Source: JBDHWG01 sp046328505 (lineage in GTDB: Bacteria > Chloroflexota > Anaerolineae > Epilineales > JAHCIE01). From it: 64,000 nucleotides of DNA. Position numbers and translations under genes: made by a program. The notes under the pieces are model-generated. The model made no database searches and was not told the DNA's origin. It saw nothing but the letters and a program-made list of their open reading frames with translations. Within the stretch, counting starts at the first letter, position 1. Each line of letters opens with the position of its first letter. The stretch spans positions 772,659-836,658 of the forward strand of contig JAXLWL010000004.1 in NCBI GenBank assembly GCA_046328505.1, given 5' to 3'. This document shows, in pieces, positions 17,297 to 25,829 of the stretch.

Positions 17297-18856
17297 TTAG
17301 CCAGCCTGGGCGCTTGTTGCCGGCTGCGCAGCGCCGTGGATGATCAGATCGGCGGCCTTAGCCCCGATCATGAAGCAGCCCGCGACTGTGTTGCCGCTCG
17401 TGACCGTCGGCATCACGGAGGCGTCGACGACGCGCAGACCCTGGACGCCGTGCACGCGGAGCTGCGGGTCCACGACCGCCATCGCGTCCCAGCCCGCGCG
17501 GCACGTGCCGGCCGGGTGCCACAATGTGGAGCTTTGCGTCCGGATGAAGTCGGTCGGGTCGCCCGGTCCCGGGGCCAACTCGCCGTCGCCCCAGGTCGAG
17601 AAGGCGCGCGTGCCCGCAATGGCGCGAATCAGCTCGATGGCCTTGACCAGGACGCGAACATCGGCGTCTTGGGTGAGGTAGTTGGGGTTGATGAGCGGCG
17701 GATCGGACGGGTCGGCCGAGCGCAGCTTCACCCAGCCGATGCTGAACGGCTGCACGAGAATCGGCAGGAAGATGGCGACGGGGCCGCCGAAGTTGGGCAG
17801 GGCCGGCGCCAGGGGCGCGGGGATTGCCGGCGTGAAGTTGAGCTGCAGGTCGGGCGGAGCAGCACTGCTGCCATCACGCGTATTGACGAACAGTGTGTTG
17901 CCGGTCAGCAGGGTCGTCATCTTATCATCGCCCTTCGAGCGGTAGATGACGGGAAGCTGCACGTGATCTTGGAGATTTTGACCGACGCCCGGCAGGTCCG
18001 CGACGACCGGGACGCCGACAGAACGCAGGTGGTCGGCGGGGCCGATGCCGGAGATGAGCAGGATCTTCGGCGACTGGAGCGCGCTGGCGCTCACGATGAC
18101 CTCGCCGTCACAGCGCACTGTCTGAAGCTGCCCATCCTTGCGGTACTCAACCCCAACCACACGGGTCCCCTCGGTCACCAACTTCGTGACGAAGGCGCCG
18201 GTCAGGAACGTGAAATTGGGGCGGTCCAGGATCGGCTGCACGAACACGGTGTACGAGCTTGCGCGGCGGCCATCCTTGTCGATGTGGAACTGCAGGAGTG
18301 CCGCGCCGTTCTCCTGGCGCGCGCCGTTGTAGTCCCAGTAGGGCCCATCGTAGCCCAGCTCAGTCGCGCCCTCAAGGAACGGCTCGGAGCGCATGACATC
18401 GTCCGGGCAGACGCGCACGGGGATGTCGCCGCCGGCTCCGTGATACTCCGATGCGCCGCCCTCGTAGTCCTCGATCTGCTTGAAGTAGGGCAGCACGTCG
18501 GCGTAGCTCCAGCCGTCGGCGCCCATAGCGTTCCACATGTCGAAGTTGCGCGGGTTGCCGCGCACGTACATCATCGCGTTGACGGACGTGCTGCCGCCGG
18601 CGACGAGACCCTGGTTGATGGTGATCTGACGGCCCGCCATACCCGCCTGCGGCTCGGTCTTGAGCTGCCAGTCCACGTCGGACCCCCAGAGGCGGACAAA
18701 GCCGCCGACGTCGGACAGGTCGGGCTTGTCGTAGCCGGGTCCGGCTTCCAGCAGGAGGACGCGGCGGGATGGGTCGGCGCTAAGGCGGTTAGCTACGACG
18801 GCGCCTGACGCGCCGCTGCCGATGACGATATAGTTGAAGCTCTGTTGCTGTGTCAT
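17297..18856 (-). CDS. GMC-family FAD-dependent oxidoreductase
   Basis: This 519-residue glucose-methanol-choline family enzyme oxidises an alcohol to an aldehyde or ketone. The N-terminal Rossmann motif IGSGASGAVVANRL (about 12-25) and LLLEAG bind FAD. GMC signature 1 is seen as QGLVAGGSTSVNAMMYVRG near 82-100, and signature 2 as SASALQSPKILLISGIG near 257-273. The catalytic His is in LWHPAGTCRAG, followed by VDASVMPTVTSGNTVAGCFMIG. AAGGAG precedes the ATG. It is closest in layout to choline dehydrogenase/aryl-alcohol oxidase types. Its place between the NTF2-like genes and the molybdenum hydroxylase suggests a shared substrate chain, alcohol to aldehyde to acid. Confidence 0.92.
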   Translation of the reverse strand: MTQQQSFNYIVIGSGASGAVVANRLSADPSRRVLLLEAGPGYDKPDLSDVGGFVRLWGSDVDWQLKTEPQAGMAGRQITINQGLVAGGSTSVNAMMYVRGNPRNFDMWNAMGADGWSYADVLPYFKQIEDYEGGASEYHGAGGDIPVRVCPDDVMRSEPFLEGATELGYDGPYWDYNGARQENGAALLQFHIDKDGRRASSYTVFVQPILDRPNFTFLTGAFVTKLVTEGTRVVGVEYRKDGQLQTVRCDGEVIVSASALQSPKILLISGIGPADHLRSVGVPVVADLPGVGQNLQDHVQLPVIYRSKGDDKMTTLLTGNTLFVNTRDGSSAAPPDLQLNFTPAIPAPLAPALPNFGGPVAIFLPILVQPFSIGWVKLRSADPSDPPLINPNYLTQDADVRVLVKAIELIRAIAGTRAFSTWGDGELAPGPGDPTDFIRTQSSTLWHPAGTCRAGWDAMAVVDPQLRVHGVQGLRVVDASVMPTVTSGNTVAGCFMIGAKAADLIIHGAAQPATSAQAG

Positions 18857-18879
18857 GCGTCGCTCCTTAAGCGTCTGGT

Positions 18880-19302
18880 TTACCCCATCGCCGGCAGCAG
18901 GCCAAGCTGCCGCATCCAGCCAACCGTGTCTTCGGAGACCCAGTCTTCCGCGATCTTGCCGTCCGCGATGCGCAGCCAGCTAATGCCCATCACGTCCATG
19001 ATCTTGCCGGTTGGCGGGATGCCGAAGAGGTCGGCGGTGTGGGTGCCACGCACGCGCCAGCGGACGACGACTTTATCACCATCGGCGGCAACGTCCTCGG
19101 CCTGCATGTTCATGTCAGGGAAGCCGGCGCGGAAACCCATCAAGAGTCCGGTGACGGCTTCGATTCCGGCGATAGGCTGAGGGCTGCTGGGGTGATGCAT
19201 GACAACATCCTGTGCCAGGATGTCGCTCGCTTCATCCCACCGGGCGTTCCCGATGAAGTCTTCCATAAAACGGCGGCCAATTGCGTGATTGTCGACGGAC
19301 AT
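18880..19302 (-). CDS. SnoaL-like ester cyclase-family protein
   Basis: This 140-residue NTF2-fold protein of the SnoaL polyketide-cyclase-like branch has the pattern MEDFIGNARWDEASDILAQD, HHPSSPQPIAGIEAV, FPDMNMQAEDVAADGDKVVV, GTHTADLFGIPPTGK and a final IADGKIAEDWVSEDTVGWM. The G-T-H-x-G/A-x-L-F-G-I-P-P-T-G-K core is diagnostic of this branch. SnoaL itself closes a polyketide ring by aldol chemistry, but most relatives are unassigned. It is the second of four NTF2-like domains in the operon, and the only one of the SnoaL branch. Confidence 0.88.
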   Translation of the reverse strand: MSVDNHAIGRRFMEDFIGNARWDEASDILAQDVVMHHPSSPQPIAGIEAVTGLLMGFRAGFPDMNMQAEDVAADGDKVVVRWRVRGTHTADLFGIPPTGKIMDVMGISWLRIADGKIAEDWVSEDTVGWMRQLGLLPAMG

Positions 19303-19368
19303 AGAGTGTTTTCTCCCAGGTTGATGTAATGGGGAACGATGAGTTCCCCGGCTGGTGCTGTCTCGTCT

Positions 19369-20235
19369 TTAGCGGAAACCCGCCCGCGTCAGTGCGCGTG
19401 TCAGCGCGCGCCGAGTTAGCTCCTGCGCCAATGCCGCGCGGTACTCGCCGGACGCCGCCAGGTCGCTTCGGAACGTGACCCCGGCATCCACTTTGGCGGA
19501 TGCCTCCTCAATGAGTCTGGCGCTTGGCTGCTGCGACTGGAGCGCCGCCTCGACGGCTGCGAGGCGAATCGCGCGGTCCGCGGCGCCGGTCACGGCTACG
19601 CGAGACTGGCCGATGGTTCCGTCCGAGGCGCGTGTGACCGCCACGGCTACGCCGCAGAGGGCATAGTGGCTGGCCGAGTTCTCGAACTTCTCGTAAGCGG
19701 AGCCCGTTCCCTGGGCCGTCGGCGGCAGGTCTACCGACGTGATGATGCTCGTCCCCGGCGACGTGGACTGGCCGAGGTACTGGTCAATGGAGAGTGCCTG
19801 CTGGCCGCCCGCGCCGACGGTGTTGAGCGTCGCGTCCAGGGCGAGCGCCACGGCGGGAAGGTCGGTGCCAGGCATGCGGGCCGCGAGGTTACCGCCGATG
19901 GTGCCGCTATTGCGTACCTGCGCGTCGCCGATGGTGCCGATGGCCTCGACAAGGGCCGGGTAGTGCTCGCGCACAGTGCGGTTGGCGGCAATTTCGGCGA
20001 AGGTGGTCATCGCGCCGATGCGCAGCCCCCCGACGCCGTCGCGGTGGCGAATGCCGCGCAGGTCCTGGATTCGGCGAAGATCCACAAGCAGGGACGGCGA
20101 CACGCGGCCGAGCTTCATGTCGGGCAGCAGATTGAGGCCGCCCGCGATTATCCGCGCGTTCGGGTTGCCGGCTATCAGGGCCACGGCTTCGTCGAGGGCG
20201 GCAGGAGCGGCATAGTCGAAAGGAGCTAGAAGCAT
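19369..20235 (-). CDS. Molybdenum hydroxylase FAD subunit (CoxM/XdhB-like)
   Basis: This 288-residue medium subunit of a xanthine dehydrogenase-family enzyme moves electrons from the iron-sulfur subunit to an acceptor. FAD-binding motifs are AGGLNLLPDMKLG near 31-43 and TIGGNLA near 114-120, both conserved in the family, followed by a CO-dehydrogenase-flavoprotein C-terminal domain. It is 6 bp from the large subunit, and the small subunit follows upstream in the operon, giving the gene order small-large-medium. The electron acceptor is not indicated. Confidence 0.9.
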   Translation of the reverse strand: MLLAPFDYAAPAALDEAVALIAGNPNARIIAGGLNLLPDMKLGRVSPSLLVDLRRIQDLRGIRHRDGVGGLRIGAMTTFAEIAANRTVREHYPALVEAIGTIGDAQVRNSGTIGGNLAARMPGTDLPAVALALDATLNTVGAGGQQALSIDQYLGQSTSPGTSIITSVDLPPTAQGTGSAYEKFENSASHYALCGVAVAVTRASDGTIGQSRVAVTGAADRAIRLAAVEAALQSQQPSARLIEEASAKVDAGVTFRSDLAASGEYRAALAQELTRRALTRALTRAGFR

Positions 20236-20241
20236 AGTCCG

Positions 20242-22650
20242 TTATCCTTTGCTCGCGGTAGCCGCGCTCTGCGCCGCCTTGGCGTCGCGCATCGTCCGCC
20301 AGATTTTCTCCGGGGTGAGAGGCATGTCAATGTGCTTCACGCCGAGATCCGACAGAGCATCCACGACGGCGTTAGCGACAGCGGCGGCAGCGCCGACGGT
20401 TCCTACCTCGCCGCCGCCCTTCGCCCCGAGAGCGTTGTGGGGTGTTGGGGTGACGGTGCGGTCGATCTCGAAATTGGGCAGGTGGCTCGGGCGCGGAAGC
20501 GTGTAGTCCATGAACGAATCAGAGAGCAAGTGTCCCTGGTCGTCGTAGATGGCGCGCTCGAAGAGGGCCTGGCCGACGCCGTGGGCGATACCGCCATGGA
20601 TCTGGCCGTCCATGACCATCGAGTTGGCGACGTTGCCCATGTCGTTGACGGCGACGAAGCGCAACAGATCGACCTTGCCGGTGGTCTCATCAATCTCGAC
20701 GACGGCGATGTGGCTGCCGAACGGGTAATTAAAGTCCGGCGGATCGAAGAACGTCGTCTCGTCCAGGTTCGGCTCCATGCCCGCCGGAAGCTCCCAGCCG
20801 TACCAGACGCCGAGGGCCATGTCGCCAAACGTCTTCGACTTGCCCGGAACGCCTCGAACGGAGAACTTCCCCTCCTCGAAGATGATGTCTTCTTCCGCCG
20901 CTTCGAGCATGTGGGCGGCGGCCTTGATCATCTTGGCGCGGACTTTGCGCGACGCGCTCTGCACCGCCGGACCGCACACGCTGAGCGAGCGGCTGCCGTA
21001 ACTGCCCTGGCCGTACGGCGCGCGCTGGGTGTCGCTGTGGAGCACCTGGATGCGGCTCACGTCAACGCCAAGCTCTTCCGAAGCAATCTGGGCGAAGACG
21101 GTCTCATGCGACTGGCCGTGGGGCTTCGAACCGACGATCACGGTAATCTCACCACTGGGGTGCACCTTGACGTTCGCGCTCTCCCACGTTCCGCCGAGCA
21201 TGCCCTCTTTGCCCATGCGTGGCGACGGACCGACGCCGCTGATGGCGACAAAGGACGCGACGCCTACGCCCAATCGCTTGCCGCGCTGGCGGGCCGCCGC
21301 CTTGTGCTCGGCGATATCGCCCAGGCCGGCCATCTGCACTGCGCGGTCGAGGGCTACCTCGTAGTTGCCCGAGTCGTAGAGCCAGCCCAGCCCGTTGTCA
21401 TAGGGGAATTCGTCTGGCGCAATCATGTTGCGGCGGCGGACTTCGAGCGGGTCCATGCCGATTTCCTGGGCGTAGCGGTCAATGAGACGCTCCATCATGA
21501 ACGTCGCCTCGGCGCGGCCTGATCCGCGCTGAGCGCCCAGCGGAACGGTGTTGGTGTACGCCGCGTAGACTTCAGCGTATGCGTTCTTGATGGCGTAGGG
21601 GCCGGTGATGCTGCGGCCCATCATCGCCGTAGCGACGCCAGGACCGATCGTCGAGGGGTACGCGCCAAGATTGGCGTAGCTCGTGCAGCGCACGGCGGTG
21701 ATCTTACCGTCGCGGGTGCCGGCGAGCGTCGCGTACTGCAGGTGGTCGCGGCCCTGGACCGTCGACCGCATCAGGCCGTTGCGCGTGTCAACCCACTTCA
21801 CGGGGTGGCCCAGCTCCTTCGATAGGAAGAGGGTCAGGGCCATGTCCGGGTAGAGATAACCCTTGGTGCCGAAGCTGCCGCCGATGTTCGGCGCGATGAT
21901 GCGCAGCTTGTTGAAGGGGATACCCAGCACCAGGAACGACAGTAGGAGGCGGTGGTTATGGGGTGACTGTGTCGAGGCGTAGAGCGTGTACTCGCCGGTC
22001 GCTGGGTCGAACACGCCCACGGCCGCGCGCGGTTCGATCGGGTTGTTGATGGTGCGCTGGTTGTAGATGTTCTGGTGGATGACCACCTCGCTCTGAGCAA
22101 TGGCGTGGTCCGTCGCCTCAGAGTTGCCGCACGTCCAAAAGGCGTTCAGGTTGTGCGGGACTTCCTCGTGCAGCTGCGGCGCGCCGTCCTTGACGGCTTC
22201 TTCCGCGCTCACAACGACCGGCAGCGGATCGTACTCGACTTCGATGGCCTTGACAGCATCGAATGCCTGGCTGCGGGTCTCGGCCACGACGACGGCGACC
22301 GGGTCGCCGATGAAGCGAACGCGGTCCTTCGCTAGGACTGTTCCTGCGCCGGGGAATCCGAACGGGTGCGACGGGAAATGGCTCTCGACGCCGCCCGGAA
22401 TCCAGATGCAGGGTAGGGGCATGAGCTTCCCTGCCAGATCGGCAAACGTGATGACACGGACAACGCCCGGCATCCGAGCGGCCGCGTCGGTATCGATGTG
22501 GCGGATAAGGGCATGGCCGTGCGGGCTGCGCAGGACGGCCATGTGCAGCATGCCCGGGAAGCTGAGATCAGCGGTGAAGCGCGCGTCGCCGCGCAGAAGT
22601 TCCGGGTCCTCTCGCCGCTTGATGGGCGCGCCAAAGACTCGTTTTGTCAC
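20242..22650 (-). CDS. Molybdenum hydroxylase large subunit (CoxL/XdhA-like, not CODH form I)
   Basis: This 802-residue molybdopterin cytosine dinucleotide-type catalytic subunit hydroxylates a heterocycle or an aldehyde. It begins VFGAPIKRREDPELLRGDAR, standard for the CoxL/aldehyde oxidase family. The active-site loop is GAQRGSGR (about 372-379), a variant of the form II AYRGAGR pattern; the AYXCSFR loop with copper-binding Cys of true CO dehydrogenase is absent. The catalytic Glu is in GGGEVGTVGA (about Glu748). I place the start at GTG 22650, with GAGGAG seven bases upstream; the TTG at 22656 is too close to that site. The substrate is unknown; aldehyde oxidation would fit a decarboxylase that makes aldehydes in the same operon. 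Confidence 0.91.
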   Translation of the reverse strand: MTKRVFGAPIKRREDPELLRGDARFTADLSFPGMLHMAVLRSPHGHALIRHIDTDAAARMPGVVRVITFADLAGKLMPLPCIWIPGGVESHFPSHPFGFPGAGTVLAKDRVRFIGDPVAVVVAETRSQAFDAVKAIEVEYDPLPVVVSAEEAVKDGAPQLHEEVPHNLNAFWTCGNSEATDHAIAQSEVVIHQNIYNQRTINNPIEPRAAVGVFDPATGEYTLYASTQSPHNHRLLLSFLVLGIPFNKLRIIAPNIGGSFGTKGYLYPDMALTLFLSKELGHPVKWVDTRNGLMRSTVQGRDHLQYATLAGTRDGKITAVRCTSYANLGAYPSTIGPGVATAMMGRSITGPYAIKNAYAEVYAAYTNTVPLGAQRGSGRAEATFMMERLIDRYAQEIGMDPLEVRRRNMIAPDEFPYDNGLGWLYDSGNYEVALDRAVQMAGLGDIAEHKAAARQRGKRLGVGVASFVAISGVGPSPRMGKEGMLGGTWESANVKVHPSGEITVIVGSKPHGQSHETVFAQIASEELGVDVSRIQVLHSDTQRAPYGQGSYGSRSLSVCGPAVQSASRKVRAKMIKAAAHMLEAAEEDIIFEEGKFSVRGVPGKSKTFGDMALGVWYGWELPAGMEPNLDETTFFDPPDFNYPFGSHIAVVEIDETTGKVDLLRFVAVNDMGNVANSMVMDGQIHGGIAHGVGQALFERAIYDDQGHLLSDSFMDYTLPRPSHLPNFEIDRTVTPTPHNALGAKGGGEVGTVGAAAAVANAVVDALSDLGVKHIDMPLTPEKIWRTMRDAKAAQSAATASKG

Positions 22651-22727
22651 GCGCAAGCTCCTCGTCTATTCTATGGGCGCGTCGGGCGCGGTCACAGGTC
22701 GCCTGGCGCTTGGGAACATGGCCGGCG

Positions 22728-23540
22728 TTACTTCACGCCGGTGAAGTGATACTGAATCTTGCCGTTTTTCAGAAGGAAGGCGTCGTAGACGCGCCCGACG
22801 CCGAAGTTGGTCAGCGCCGTCGCCTCGAAGAACACAGAGTCGTCTGTCTCGGTGAACTTGTCGGTTGACAGAACTTCCTTGATCTGAACCCACCGCAGAT
22901 ACTCGCGGTAGTATTCCTTGAGCGCGTGCCGCCCTCTGACCACGGTCTCGAAGGAGACCAGGACGGCGTCGTCGTTGTAGTTGTTGTCAACCAGGCCGTC
23001 GACGTCCTTCTTCATCAGGTAGTCGACCTGGCTCTCGTAGAATTTCTTGCCCGGACTATCCGCCACCAGGCGTACCGGGCTGCTCATTTTTGACACTGCA
23101 TACTGGGCGGCGCGGATCGGGTTCTGGAAGCCGGTACAGCGGCAGAAGTTCCCTTCAAGCCAGGTACGGATTTCGCCCTCGGTCGGGGTGGCGTTGTGCT
23201 GGAGCAGGTCGGTCAGCGACATGAGCATGCCGGGCGTGCAGAAGCCGCACTGAACGCCGTGCTCCTCCTGGAAGCCCTCCTGGAGCGCATTGAGCTGTCC
23301 GTTTTTGGCTAGAGCCTCGACGGTTGTAATCTGGGCGCCGTCGGCCTGGACGGCCAGCAGGCTGCAGCTTTTCACCGACTTGCCGTTCACGATGACGACG
23401 CAGCTGCCGCACTGGCTTGTGTCGCAGCCGACCTTCGTGCCCGTCAGTCCAACAACGTCGCGGATGAAGTCGGCCAGGAGCACCCGCGGCTCGACGTCCG
23501 CGCTCTGCCGCTTGCCGTTTACAGTGATGGATACCTGCAT
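22728..23540 (-). CDS. Molybdenum hydroxylase 2Fe-2S subunit fused to an NTF2-like domain
   Basis: This 270-residue fusion has residues 1-150 as a complete CoxS/XdhC-type small subunit: the plant-type 2Fe-2S cysteines 39, 44, 47 and 59 and the second-cluster cysteines 98, 101, 133 and 135, including GCDTSQCGSC, QCGFCTPGM and NFCRCTG. Residues about 165-270 are an NTF2/SnoaL-like domain, KKFYESQVDYLMKKDVDGLV to KIQYHFTGVK. Typical small subunits stop near 155-165. The open frame reaches 67 codons further upstream, but that stretch is Arg/Ser low complexity; GAGG before the ATG at 23540 sets the start. No stop or internal ribosome site separates the two domains, so one chain is expected unless there is an assembly error. 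Confidence 0.86.
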   Translation of the reverse strand: MQVSITVNGKRQSADVEPRVLLADFIRDVVGLTGTKVGCDTSQCGSCVVIVNGKSVKSCSLLAVQADGAQITTVEALAKNGQLNALQEGFQEEHGVQCGFCTPGMLMSLTDLLQHNATPTEGEIRTWLEGNFCRCTGFQNPIRAAQYAVSKMSSPVRLVADSPGKKFYESQVDYLMKKDVDGLVDNNYNDDAVLVSFETVVRGRHALKEYYREYLRWVQIKEVLSTDKFTETDDSVFFEATALTNFGVGRVYDAFLLKNGKIQYHFTGVK

Positions 23541-23553
23541 GTCGTCTGCCTCG

Positions 23554-24003
23554 CTATAGTCGGGCGAAACCGGGCGCGTAGTTGAACGGCTTCTCCTGCG
23601 CGTTGTAGAACACAATCTCCAGACCGTACGCATTCTTCGATGAGGGGCGAACGATCCAGCGCTGCGTGGCGTCCATGGAGACGCGCTTGCTCTTCGCCGC
23701 CGGCGGCTCCCACCAACTCGCTTGCCAGCCGACGACGACAATGATCTCGGCCTCGGTGTCGGTTACCCGAACGGGGTCAACTGTCTGGACGTTGTGGTTC
23801 TCGTCGAAGAACAGGTTCGTGACGCGGTCGTACCACTTCTTGAAGCTGTCGAAGTCGCGGATGTCGCCGTCTGGGAACTGCACATGCAGGCCGTCGTCGG
23901 CCAGGAGCTTGTAGGCCTCCGCGATCGGGACGTGCTGATCCAGAGCCAGATACCAGGCTGCGACGAGCGCCTTGATGTTGTCGAGGGAAAGGGCATTACT
24001 CAT
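23554..24003 (-). CDS. NTF2/SnoaL-like domain protein
   Basis: This 149-residue NTF2-fold protein has an N-terminal helix LDNIKALVAAWYLALDQH, then HVQFPDGDIRDFDSFKKWYD and a beta-rich C-terminal half with ATQRWIVRPSSKNAYGLEIV. It lies 13 bp upstream of the fused 2Fe-2S subunit. A shared C-terminal sequence is not obvious relative to the other three NTF2-like domains, so it is a separate branch. Function is unknown; binding or isomerising a small hydrophobic molecule is the family's usual role. Confidence 0.8.
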   Translation of the reverse strand: MSNALSLDNIKALVAAWYLALDQHVPIAEAYKLLADDGLHVQFPDGDIRDFDSFKKWYDRVTNLFFDENHNVQTVDPVRVTDTEAEIIVVVGWQASWWEPPAAKSKRVSMDATQRWIVRPSSKNAYGLEIVFYNAQEKPFNYAPGFARL

Positions 24004-24070
24004 TCAGGTGTCTCCGTGCGTGAGAGCCGGCTATCGTCGGCTCTCACGGGTAGGTTACGATGGTGGGGCT

Positions 24071-25819
24071 TTACTGCCCGCATGTGTTGCCGACGCGCTC
24101 AGGGTGCGTGTCGCCTTCCAGGACAAGGTCGATGAGGAACGGGCCTTTCGTGTCCAGCGCCTGGCTTATGGCCGGGCCGATATCGGCTGGCCCCTCCACC
24201 CGCACGCCCTGGACACCCATGCCCCGCGCCATGTCGGCGAAGTGGAGGGCCGGGTAGGACAGGTCGAAGCTGAGCGGGAAGTCGTGCTTCGGGACGCCCT
24301 GCTCCTTCCAGTACGCGTCAATGTTGAGTTGCAGCAGGCGGTACGAGCCGTTGTTGCAGACGACGAACTTAGTGTCGATGTTGTGGCGGGCTGCCGACCA
24401 CAGCGCCTGGATGGTGTACATCGAGCCGCCGTCGCCGCTGAACCCGAAGACTGTGCTGTCCGGGTTGGCGAGCTTGGCGCCGATGGCGCCGGGGAAACCG
24501 ACGCCCAACGAGCCGCCACGGGTGATGAAGTACTGACCCGTGCGGGACGGCTGGAAGTAGCGCGAAACGGCCGGCGACGAGGTGAGCGCCTCGTCGAAGA
24601 TCACGGTGCTGGTCGGCAGGCGCGGCGCCAGCTCTTCCATGAATTGCGCCATGCGCAGCGGTGTCTGGCCTCGCGCTTCGGCGTCGGCGCGAAGCTCGGC
24701 CTGGCGCTTGGCTTCCTTCGCCTCTGCCAACTCGCGGGAGCGGCCTTGCGCCGCGTCCTTCTGCGCCGCCGTCATACTGGCTTCGAGGGCGTCGGCCAGC
24801 AACGTCAGGGTGAGCTTCGGATCGCCCAGCATGCCGATGTCAACCGGGTGGTTCTTGCCAATCTCGTAGGCGTTCAGGTCAATGTGGATGGTTTTCGCGT
24901 CGGGGGCGAAGATGTTGCCAAGCTCTGGGAAGACCTCGGGCAGGACGTACGTGCCGACGATCAGGTTCACGTCGCCCTTCTCCGTGATCGGGCGGCTGGC
25001 GTAGCCGAACATGTGCCCCGTCATGCCCTTATAGTGGGGGTCGCGATAGTCGAGGTTGACCTCGCCCGCATCCGCTTCCCAGACTTCCGCCCCGAGCAGC
25101 GCGGCGACGCGCGCCAGCTCGTTCTGAGCGCCGGAGAAGGCGACGCCGTCGCCAACATAGATTATCGGCGTCTTGGCGGCGGCCAGCAGCACCGCCGCCT
25201 CCCGGATCAGCGCCGGATCGGGCGTAACCCGAGTGGACGGGATAAGCGTCGGGATGACGTCACCCACCGCCGGCGCGTCCAGGATATCGGCCGGCAGGCA
25301 GACGTAGACCGGTCCCATAGGCGGCGTAGCGGCGATCTTGATGGCGCGGCGGACGACCCGCAGCAGGGATGCCGGGTCGAGCACCATCGTGGACCACTTG
25401 GTCACCGGCTCGGCGAATGCGACAAGGTCGCCGGCCATCTGGGCATCCATGTTCATATACTTGATGCCCGCATCGCCGCCGATGACAACCAGCGGCGAGT
25501 GGCCGCGCTTGGCCTGAAACAGCGCGCCGATGCCGTTGCCGACACCGGGCGTGCTGTGGAGTTGGACGAGGGTCGGGCGTTGTGTGGCGCGGGCATAGCC
25601 GTCACCCATCAGCACCGCGACGGACTCCTGGAGCGTGAGGATGTACTTCAGCTCCGGATAGTCCCACAGCGCATCCAGGAAGCCCTGCTCGACCGTGCCG
25701 GGGTTGCCGAACATGTAGCGCATGCCGTCAGCCAGGAACTGCTCCAGGATCGCGTGGCGGCCCGTTCGGGGCGCCATCGAGCCTGTTTTCTTCTCGGAGC
25801 CGAGTGTTGTTGAATCCAC
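24071..25819 (-). CDS. TPP-dependent decarboxylase (benzoylformate decarboxylase/acetolactate synthase-like)
   Basis: This 582-residue thiamine diphosphate enzyme has the three-domain layout of the ALS/BFD family. The N-terminal pyrimidine-binding domain has MFGNPGTVEQGFLDAL and the cofactor-activating Glu in LTLQESVAVLMGDGYARATQ. The C-terminal domain has the TPP/Mg motif GFSGDGGSMYTIQALWSA followed by the Asn-containing VVCNNGSYRLL. The FGNPGT start and the TLQE context resemble benzoylformate decarboxylase and acylphosphonate or 2-keto acid decarboxylases, so the product is probably an aldehyde from a 2-oxo acid. The first start is GTG at 25819; an ATG at 25777 is an alternative. No acetolactate small subunit is adjacent, which argues against branched-chain amino acid synthesis. 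Confidence 0.88.
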   Translation of the reverse strand: MDSTTLGSEKKTGSMAPRTGRHAILEQFLADGMRYMFGNPGTVEQGFLDALWDYPELKYILTLQESVAVLMGDGYARATQRPTLVQLHSTPGVGNGIGALFQAKRGHSPLVVIGGDAGIKYMNMDAQMAGDLVAFAEPVTKWSTMVLDPASLLRVVRRAIKIAATPPMGPVYVCLPADILDAPAVGDVIPTLIPSTRVTPDPALIREAAVLLAAAKTPIIYVGDGVAFSGAQNELARVAALLGAEVWEADAGEVNLDYRDPHYKGMTGHMFGYASRPITEKGDVNLIVGTYVLPEVFPELGNIFAPDAKTIHIDLNAYEIGKNHPVDIGMLGDPKLTLTLLADALEASMTAAQKDAAQGRSRELAEAKEAKRQAELRADAEARGQTPLRMAQFMEELAPRLPTSTVIFDEALTSSPAVSRYFQPSRTGQYFITRGGSLGVGFPGAIGAKLANPDSTVFGFSGDGGSMYTIQALWSAARHNIDTKFVVCNNGSYRLLQLNIDAYWKEQGVPKHDFPLSFDLSYPALHFADMARGMGVQGVRVEGPADIGPAISQALDTKGPFLIDLVLEGDTHPERVGNTCGQ

Positions 25820-25829
25820 GGCTCAGGCC

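Noticed and set aside
17336..18808. 490-residue open frame on the plus strand
   Set aside because: It lies opposite the GMC oxidoreductase, which has full motif support; the open frame is a codon-bias shadow.
20242..22650. CO dehydrogenase form I large subunit
   Set aside because: The AYXCSFR copper loop is absent; the loop is GAQRGSGR.
23541..23741. 67-codon upstream extension of the 2Fe-2S subunit
   Set aside because: It is Arg/Ser low complexity and overlaps the NTF2-like gene at 23554; the ATG at 23540 has a ribosome site.
23972..25813. 613-residue open frame on the plus strand
   Set aside because: It is antisense to the TPP decarboxylase and rich in Arg, Val and Asp with no motif.
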